Positions 59,165-64,000 of a stretch of DNA of 64,000 nucleotides are shown here, one piece after another. The stretch spans positions 62,001 to 126,000 of the forward strand of contig NZ_JABMLF010000002.1 in the NCBI RefSeq assembly GCF_013205055.1. The letters run 5' to 3'. The position numbers were made by a program, and so were the translations under genes. This DNA comes from Rathayibacter sp. VKM Ac-2856 (lineage in GTDB: Bacteria > Actinomycetota > Actinomycetes > Actinomycetales > Microbacteriaceae). The number at the start of each line of letters is the position of its first letter. Positions within the stretch are counted from its first letter, which is position 1. Under the pieces are notes generated by a model. The model was not told where the DNA came from and made no database searches. It saw only the letters and a program-made list of their open reading frames with translations.

Positions 59165-59733
59165 GCCCGCGCCGCCGCGTCGACTTCTGGAACCGGTTCG
59201 CGATGTTCGTGACCCTCGTCGGCATCTGGGTGCTGCTCTGGGACGACGTCTCGGTGCTCTCGATCCTCTCCGGCTTCCTGATCGCGCTGATCATCACCCG
59301 GGTCTTCTACCTGCCGCCGGTCGAGTTCTCGAACCGGGTGAACCCCTGGTACGTCCTGCTCTTCCTGCTGCGCCTCGCGCTCGACATCGCCGTCGCGTCC
59401 GTCCGGGTCTCGTACCAGATCCTCACCCTGCCGGTCCCCGTGCACAACGCGATCGTCGCCGTGCACCTGCGCAGCCGCTCCGAGGGGATGCTGGTCTGGA
59501 CGACCGAGGCCGTCTCGCTCGTGCCCGGCTCTCTGGTGATCGACGTGGACCCGCAGCAGAACGTGCTCTACCTGCACGTGCTCGGCGTCACGCACGACGA
59601 GGGCCACCGGATCGACGAGGTGCGCCGCACCGTCCTGCGGACCGAGGCGCGCATCGTCCGGGCGATCGGCTCGCGCGAGGACGTCGCCCGCGTCCGGGAG
59701 CCGCTGGGCCAGGACGCGGGGGTGCTCCGATGA
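59161..59733 (+). CDS. mnhE: Na+/H+ antiporter subunit E
   Basis: 190 residues. Two or three N-terminal helices, then the cytoplasmic MnhE domain with LTLPVPVHNAIVAVHLRS and LVPGSLVIDVDPQQNVLYLHVL, the most conserved family stretch. It overlaps the genes on both sides by 4 bp. Confidence 0.93.
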   Translation: MSPRRRVDFWNRFAMFVTLVGIWVLLWDDVSVLSILSGFLIALIITRVFYLPPVEFSNRVNPWYVLLFLLRLALDIAVASVRVSYQILTLPVPVHNAIVAVHLRSRSEGMLVWTTEAVSLVPGSLVIDVDPQQNVLYLHVLGVTHDEGHRIDEVRRTVLRTEARIVRAIGSREDVARVREPLGQDAGVLR

Positions 59734-59996
59734 TCGAGTGGCTCGTCTGGATCCTGGTGCCGATCTTCGGCGCGGCCGCCCTGCTGTCGCTCGTGCGCAT
59801 CCTGCTCGGCCCGTCGGTCCTGGACCGCGTGGTCGCCGCCGACGTGCTCGTGGCGACGATCATCTGCGGCCTCGGCGCCGAGATGGCGATCAACCACCAC
59901 GCGACCACCCTGCCGGTCGCGCTCGGGCTCGCGCTGTTCGCGGTCTTCGGATCGATCAGCGTCGCCAAGTTCATGGCCAACCGCGAGGAGGACTGA
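59730..59996 (+). CDS. mnhF: Na+/H+ antiporter subunit F
   Basis: 88 residues, three helices. RILLGPSVLDRVVAADVL is the MnhF signature, with an Asp in the second helix shared by the family. Overlaps mnhE by 4 bp and is one base from mnhG. Confidence 0.93.
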   Translation: MIEWLVWILVPIFGAAALLSLVRILLGPSVLDRVVAADVLVATIICGLGAEMAINHHATTLPVALGLALFAVFGSISVAKFMANREED

Positions 59997-59997
59997 C

Positions 59998-60450
59998 ATG
60001 GACCTCTTCTTCGACGTCGTCACCGCCGTGCTCGTGATCACGGGCGCGCTGCTCTCGCTGATCGCCGCGATCGGCCTGCTCCGCTTCGACGACCTGCTCT
60101 CCCGCATGCATGCGGGCACGAAGCCCCAGGTGCTCGGCATCGTCTGCGTGATGCTCGCCGTCGCCATCCGGAATCCGGGCTTCGCCGCGGCGGGCACCAT
60201 CGTCCTGGTGATCGGGTTCCAGCTGCTGACCGTGCCGATCTCCGCGCACATGGTGGGGCGGGCCGCCTACCGCGCCGAGGCCGTGGGAACCGGGTACCTC
60301 GTCTCGGACGAGCTCGCCGACGCCGTCCAGCGCGCCGACGACGCGTCGCGCGCGACGGGTCCGGAGACGGCGCACGCCTCGGAGGAGGCCGCGCAGCGCA
60401 CGCGCGCTCCCCAGCCCGAGGACGAGGACGGACCGGCCGCGACGGCCTAG
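59998..60450 (+). CDS. mnhG: Na+/H+ antiporter subunit G
   Basis: 150 residues. GALLSLIAAIGLLRFDDLLSRMHAGTKPQVLG is the MnhG core, with three helices in the first 95 residues and a polar Ala/Glu-rich tail of about 45. It is the last gene of the operon. Confidence 0.93.
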   Translation: MDLFFDVVTAVLVITGALLSLIAAIGLLRFDDLLSRMHAGTKPQVLGIVCVMLAVAIRNPGFAAAGTIVLVIGFQLLTVPISAHMVGRAAYRAEAVGTGYLVSDELADAVQRADDASRATGPETAHASEEAAQRTRAPQPEDEDGPAATA

Positions 60451-60502
60451 TCCGGTCGCGGGTCCGAGCGCCGGCGAGCGCCCGCCGGGGCGCCCGCTGC
60501 GC

Positions 60503-60697
60503 TCAGTGCAGCAGCGCCGGCGTCGACGCGGTCGTCCCCGCGGTCGTCCCCGCGCTGGTCATGCTCCGCACGGCGAATCCGCCGATCGCGAGGGTCGCCG
60601 CCAGCAGCCCGCCGATCAGCAGCACGAGCAGCGGCACCACCCAGAGCAGGGCCCTCCGGCGTCGGGCGCGGGCGGCTTCCGGGGTCTCTTCGCTCAC
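60503..60697 (-). CDS. Small single-span membrane protein
   Basis: 64 residues from a GTG: charged N terminus with a run of Arg, one membrane helix (about 17-40), then a Thr/Ala/Ser-rich extracytoplasmic end. No family recognised. TAGGGT lies exactly 6 nt before the GTG, fitting a leaderless transcript. It is convergent with mnhG (52 bp apart) and divergent from the GH13 gene. Confidence 0.65.
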   Translation of the reverse strand: MSEETPEAARARRRRALLWVVPLLVLLIGGLLAATLAIGGFAVRSMTSAGTTAGTTASTPALLH

Positions 60698-60768
60698 CCG
60701 TCGACCCTAGGCCAGGCGGCGTCCGCACCGGGCCGACCGGCTCCGGACCGCCCGCTACCCTTGATGGC

Positions 60769-62499
60769 ATGACCCTGGACTCCGCTCTCTCCGGCGCGCC
60801 CGAGAACTCCCCCGTCACGTTCCCGGAGGCGGCCGACCGGCCCGGCGCGGAGTGGTGGCGGACCGCGGTCATCTACCAGATCTACCCGCGCTCCTTCGCG
60901 GACGCCGACGGCGACGGCATCGGCGACCTGCCCGGCATCACCTCGCGCCTCGACAGCCTCGCCGAGCTCGGCATCGACGCGATCTGGCTCTCGCCCTTCA
61001 TGACCTCGCCGCAGAAGGACGCCGGCTACGACGTCGCCGACTACTGCGACGTCGACCCGCTGTTCGGCACGCTGGCCGACTTCGACGCCATGCTCGCCCG
61101 CGCGCACGCGCTCGGGATCCGCGTGATCGTCGACCTCGTCCCCAACCACTCCTCGAGCGCGCACCGCTGGTTCCAGGCCGCCCTGGCCGCTCCCGCCGGC
61201 AGCGAGGAGCGGGGCCGCTACCTCTTCCGCGACGGCCGCGGCGAGAGCGGCGAGCTGCCGCCGAACAACTGGGAGTCCGTCTTCGGCGGCCCCGCCTGGA
61301 CCCGCGTCACGGAACCCGACGGCACCCCGGGCCAGTGGTACCTGCACCTCTTCGACACCTCGCAGCCCGACTTCGACTGGACGAACGAGTGGGTGCGCGA
61401 GCGCTTCCGCGAGGTGCTGCGCTTCTGGCTCGACCGCGGGGTCGACGGCTTCCGCGTCGACGTGGCGCACGGGATGATCAAGGCCGAGGGCCTGCCCGAC
61501 TACACCCCTCCCGCCGACAGCGGCTCGATGGGCGGTGTGGCGCCGGGCGACGACGCCGAGCCGGTCACCGCTCCCTACTGGGCGCAGGACGGCGTGCACG
61601 AGATCTACCGCGACTGGCACGAGCTGCTCGCCGAGTACCCGGCCGATCGTGTGCTCTGCGCGGAGGCGTGGGTGCAGCCGCTCTCGAAGCTCGCTCGCTG
61701 GGTGCGCCCGGACGAGATGCACCAGGCCTTCAACTTCGCCTACCTCGAGACGCCGTGGGCCGGCCCCGCGCTGCGCGACATCATCGACTCCTCGCTGAGC
61801 TCGTTCGCCGCCGTCGGCGCCCCCTCGACCTGGGTGCTCTCGAACCACGACGTCGTGCGCCACGCGAGCCGCCTCGCCCTCACCGCCGACAACCCGCAGG
61901 GCTACGGCATCGGCCCGCGCACCCCCGGCCTCCCCGACCCCGTGCTGGGGCTGCGCCGCGCGCGCGCCGCGACGGCGCTGATGCTCGCGCTGCCCGGCTC
62001 CGCCTACGTGTACCAGGGCGAGGAGCTCGGCCTGCCCGAGGCGATCGACCTGCCCGACGCGGCCCGGCAGGACCCGACCTGGTTCCGCACGCACGGCGAG
62101 CGCTACGGCCGCGACGGCTGCCGAGTGCCCCTGCCCTGGCAGGCGGACGCGCCGGCCTACGGCTTCAGCGAATCCGGCGACTCGTGGCTCCCCCAGCCCG
62201 GCGACTGGACGCCCTTCGCCCGCGACAGCCAGCGCGGCGTCGAGGGCTCGACGCTCGAGCTGTACCGGGGGCTGCTCGCGGTGCGCCGCGCGGAGGACCT
62301 GGGCTCGGGCTCGATCGAATGGCTCGAGGGCTACCCGGAGGAGGTCGTGGCGTTCCGGAACGGCGACGTCACCGTGATCGCGAACACCGGCTCGGCGCCG
62401 GTGGAGCTGCCGCCGGTCGGCACGGTCGTGCTCGCCTCGGAGGAGCTGCACGAGCCGGCGCTGCCGGGCGACACCACGGTCTGGCTCCGCGAGGGCTGA
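60769..62499 (+). CDS. GH13 alpha-glucosidase (oligo-1,6-/maltose-type)
   Basis: 576 residues. Conserved GH13 regions: YQIYPRSFADADGDGIGDL near the start, DLVPNHSS (118-129), GFRVDVAHG with nucleophile Asp231, CAEAWV with acid/base Glu299, and LSNHDVVRH with transition-state Asp361. The region after the nucleophile (GMIKAEGLPD) and the late QGEELGLPEAIDLPD fit the GH13_30-type exo-acting alpha-glucosidases common in actinobacteria. Cytoplasmic, no signal peptide. It releases glucose from maltose, isomaltose or sucrose-like sugars. TACCCT ends 7 nt before the ATG, so the start is probably leaderless. Confidence 0.93.
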   Translation: MTLDSALSGAPENSPVTFPEAADRPGAEWWRTAVIYQIYPRSFADADGDGIGDLPGITSRLDSLAELGIDAIWLSPFMTSPQKDAGYDVADYCDVDPLFGTLADFDAMLARAHALGIRVIVDLVPNHSSSAHRWFQAALAAPAGSEERGRYLFRDGRGESGELPPNNWESVFGGPAWTRVTEPDGTPGQWYLHLFDTSQPDFDWTNEWVRERFREVLRFWLDRGVDGFRVDVAHGMIKAEGLPDYTPPADSGSMGGVAPGDDAEPVTAPYWAQDGVHEIYRDWHELLAEYPADRVLCAEAWVQPLSKLARWVRPDEMHQAFNFAYLETPWAGPALRDIIDSSLSSFAAVGAPSTWVLSNHDVVRHASRLALTADNPQGYGIGPRTPGLPDPVLGLRRARAATALMLALPGSAYVYQGEELGLPEAIDLPDAARQDPTWFRTHGERYGRDGCRVPLPWQADAPAYGFSESGDSWLPQPGDWTPFARDSQRGVEGSTLELYRGLLAVRRAEDLGSGSIEWLEGYPEEVVAFRNGDVTVIANTGSAPVELPPVGTVVLASEELHEPALPGDTTVWLREG

Positions 62500-62512
62500 C
62501 GCCCGGCTCCCC

Positions 62513-62598
62513 GTCCGATCTGCAGGTGATCCGGCGCCCCCGGGACGCGGACTCGCGGCGGAACGGGCGGTCGAGCGCGGATCGCCTGCAGATCGAAC
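62513..62598. repeat. Palindromic repeat family C, copy 2
   Basis: About 21-bp arms (GTCCGATCTGCAGG core) with two mismatches enclose a 44-nt centre. It lies between convergent stops, 13 nt after the GH13 gene and 24 nt after the M23 peptidase gene. Confidence 0.85.
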
Positions 62599-62622
62599 GG
62601 GAGCAGGCGGGCCCGCGGCGGC

Positions 62623-63576
62623 TCAGCGCCCCGCGTTCGCCTTCAGCCAGAGGTACGAGTCGACCTTCGTGACGCCGTCGAGGCGGATCTCGAAGTGCAG
62701 GTGCGGTCCGGTCGACATGCCGGTCGTGCCGACGAGGCCGAGCAGCTGGCCGACCTTGACGGGGTCGCCCTCGTTCACGGCCGCGGTGCCGTGCTGCATG
62801 TGCGCGTAGACGCTCGAGACGAGCTGGCCGTCGATCTCGTGGTCGACGATGACGTGCACGCCCAGCGAGCCCTCGCCGTCGATGACCGTGCGGACCACGC
62901 CGTCGGCGATCGCCTGGATCGGCGAGCCGTTGCCCGGGTTGAAGTCCGTGCCGCCGTGGTTGACGGAGCAGCCGGCGCAGTTGCGGTAGCCGAAGCGGTC
63001 GCCCACCGGCACGCCGACGGCGAAGGGCCACTGGATCGAGGCGTTCGGGTCGTTGGTGAAGCCCGCGTCCGAGGTGCGCACGATCGCGGAGACGTCGGTC
63101 TGGGTCTTCCGCTCCTGCACGCCGAAGCCGTCGCGGGCGACCGTCTCGGCGCTGACCTCGCCGGTCGTGAAGGACTGCGCGTCGCGCGGGGCGGTGTCGC
63201 CGGGGGCGACGACGAGGTTCTGCGCCTGGACGTCCTCGGCGGTGAGGAGCGACGTGGCCGGCAGCGAGGTCGCGGCGACCATCGCGGCGACGAAGGAGAG
63301 GGCGACGACCCCGCCCATCCTGCGGCCGGAGCGCGCGGGCCGCAGCGGTGCGACGCGCGGGGCGGAGACGGGCGACGGGGCGGCGGAGCGGGCGGTCGCG
63401 ACGCGCTGCTCGGCGTCGCGGAGCTCGGTCGGGCCGACCGCCACTCCCTCGGCTCCGGCGGCGGCGGCGAGGGCCTCGGCGCGCTCGCGCTCGCGCAGCT
63501 CGCGACGGGTGAGGGGTGGGAGGGATTCGCCGGGGGTCGTTGCGGGCGCAGCGGGCAGGGGCGAATCGGGGCTCAC
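62623..63576 (-). CDS. M23 family metallopeptidase (LytM-like), membrane-anchored
   Basis: 317 residues. Cytoplasmic N terminus (1-85, Arg/Ala/Glu-rich), one membrane helix (about 87-108), a linker, and the M23 domain at about 180-315. The zinc ligands are His207 and Asp211 (VNHGGTDF) and His294 in GPHLHFE; the second active-site His is His292. It should cut peptidoglycan cross-bridges or activate hydrolases outside the membrane. GTG start at 63576 with GGAAGATC upstream. The 248-bp region before it shows no gene. Confidence 0.92.
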   Translation of the reverse strand: MSPDSPLPAAPATTPGESLPPLTRRELRERERAEALAAAAGAEGVAVGPTELRDAEQRVATARSAAPSPVSAPRVAPLRPARSGRRMGGVVALSFVAAMVAATSLPATSLLTAEDVQAQNLVVAPGDTAPRDAQSFTTGEVSAETVARDGFGVQERKTQTDVSAIVRTSDAGFTNDPNASIQWPFAVGVPVGDRFGYRNCAGCSVNHGGTDFNPGNGSPIQAIADGVVRTVIDGEGSLGVHVIVDHEIDGQLVSSVYAHMQHGTAAVNEGDPVKVGQLLGLVGTTGMSTGPHLHFEIRLDGVTKVDSYLWLKANAGR

Positions 63577-63824
63577 GAAATCCGGATCTTCCGTCGGGGG
63601 CAGGGGACGAGGGGCGCTCCGCCAGGGAGTCGGCGCGCTTCTCGGGGGTCCGCGACCGCATCCTGTGCGAATGTCACGAATTCATAAAGGATAGCCACGG
63701 ACTCCCGATCCGGCCAGAGCGAGTCGCGCAGAGGCCGTTCCCCGTCCTCCCGCGCACGGTCGGCGCGCGGATCCTGCGCGATCATGCGCGCGCATGCACC
63801 GACCCTGCGCGAGGGGCGCCCGGG

Positions 63825-64000
63825 TCACACCTCGTCGGCGCGGAGACGGCGCAGCAGCGCCTCGAGCTCGCCGAAGATCGGCTCCGGGGCCGCGATCAGC
63901 AGGCCGTTCCCCGCGGGTCGGCCGTCGAATCCGCGGACGATCGCGCCCGCCTCCTCGGCGACCAGCGCGCCCGCTGCCAGGTCCCACGGGTTCAGTCCGC
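63825..64000 (-). CDS. Inositol monophosphatase family protein, C-terminal end (5' part outside window)
   Basis: The last 58 codons before TGA at 63825-63827 read GLNPWDLAAGALVAEEAG, then GNGLLIAAPEPIFGELEALL. The NPWDLAAG is the fourth IMPase motif, in which the Asp binds the second metal. The rest of the gene lies beyond the window. It dephosphorylates inositol-1-phosphate or a related monophosphate. Confidence 0.85.
   Translation of the reverse strand, partial: GLNPWDLAAGALVAEEAGAIVRGFDGRPAGNGLLIAAPEPIFGELEALLRRLRADEV

Noticed and set aside
63577-63824. ydaO-type c-di-AMP riboswitch upstream of the M23 peptidase gene
   Set aside because: Such riboswitches often precede wall hydrolase genes, but I could not find the conserved core segments. 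A covariance-model search would decide.

Overview
The window is high-GC DNA with dense genes, frequent GTG starts, many 1-11 bp gene overlaps and -10 hexamers placed 6-7 nt before start codons. Together with the DUF5997, DUF6907 and EI24 families, LAxTG-tailed surface proteins, an Mnh-type antiporter and the GGTCTCGATACGCCC...GGGCTACTCGA intergenic repeat, this points to an actinobacterium of the family Microbacteriaceae, perhaps close to Rathayibacter. The genus is inference. I see no transposase, integrase, phage structural gene or CRISPR array. All of it reads as chromosome.

Layout. 1-5.2 kb: end of a family 2 glycosyltransferase, two small membrane proteins, an aldo/keto reductase, a striking 8 x 92-bp repeat array, then an NAD-dependent epimerase and a HAD phosphatase. 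5.2-10.8 kb: a membrane-anchored protein, a large secreted M14 metallocarboxypeptidase with an LAxTG tail, and a gluconate-type permease. 11-17.6 kb: a Gfo/Idh/MocA oxidoreductase, a two-component system, an EPSP synthase and an amino-acid permease. 17.7-24.1 kb: a Tat-exported protein, a MacB-like ABC exporter, a dienelactone hydrolase, a GNAT, and an orphan LysR effector domain divergent from a DUF5997 gene. 24.2-28.5 kb: a three-gene sugar or polyol catabolic operon divergent from a ROK regulator. 28.6-32.6 kb: a YqaJ-type nuclease coupled to a hydrolase, a DUF998 protein, an MDR oxidoreductase and a GNAT.

32.7-41.2 kb is the conserved core tRNA-Trp - secE - nusG - rplK - rplA with murB and HadA/HadB-like dehydratases just upstream. 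It is interrupted by an aminotransferase and an ABC-2 exporter. The tRNA-Thr/tRNA-Met pair that precedes this block in some actinobacteria sits at 51.1 kb. About 9.8 kb of accessory genes lies between: an XRE regulator, a DUF6907 protein, a hydantoin-type permease plus racemase unit with an XRE-cupin regulator and a perfect 22-bp operator-like palindrome, an LAxTG surface protein, an EI24 protein, and a two-gene operon behind a Trp-Trp leader peptide (PhzE-like fused anthranilate synthase plus a short GlpX-like phosphatase). 51.3-64 kb: an aldo/keto reductase, a PD40 propeller protein, a complete six-gene mnhA(B)CDEFG antiporter operon, a small membrane protein, a GH13 glucosidase, an M23 peptidase and the end of an inositol monophosphatase.

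Non-coding structure is unusually rich. At least four families of palindromic or modular intergenic repeats recur and sit almost exclusively just after stop codons, above all between convergent genes. This looks like a genome-wide 3'-end system. The best leads for something undescribed are these repeat families (especially the 92-bp array bracketed by two palindromes), the Trp-leader PhzE/GlpX operon, the LysR-domain/DUF5997 pair with back-to-back leaderless promoters, and the YqaJ-hydrolase pair.
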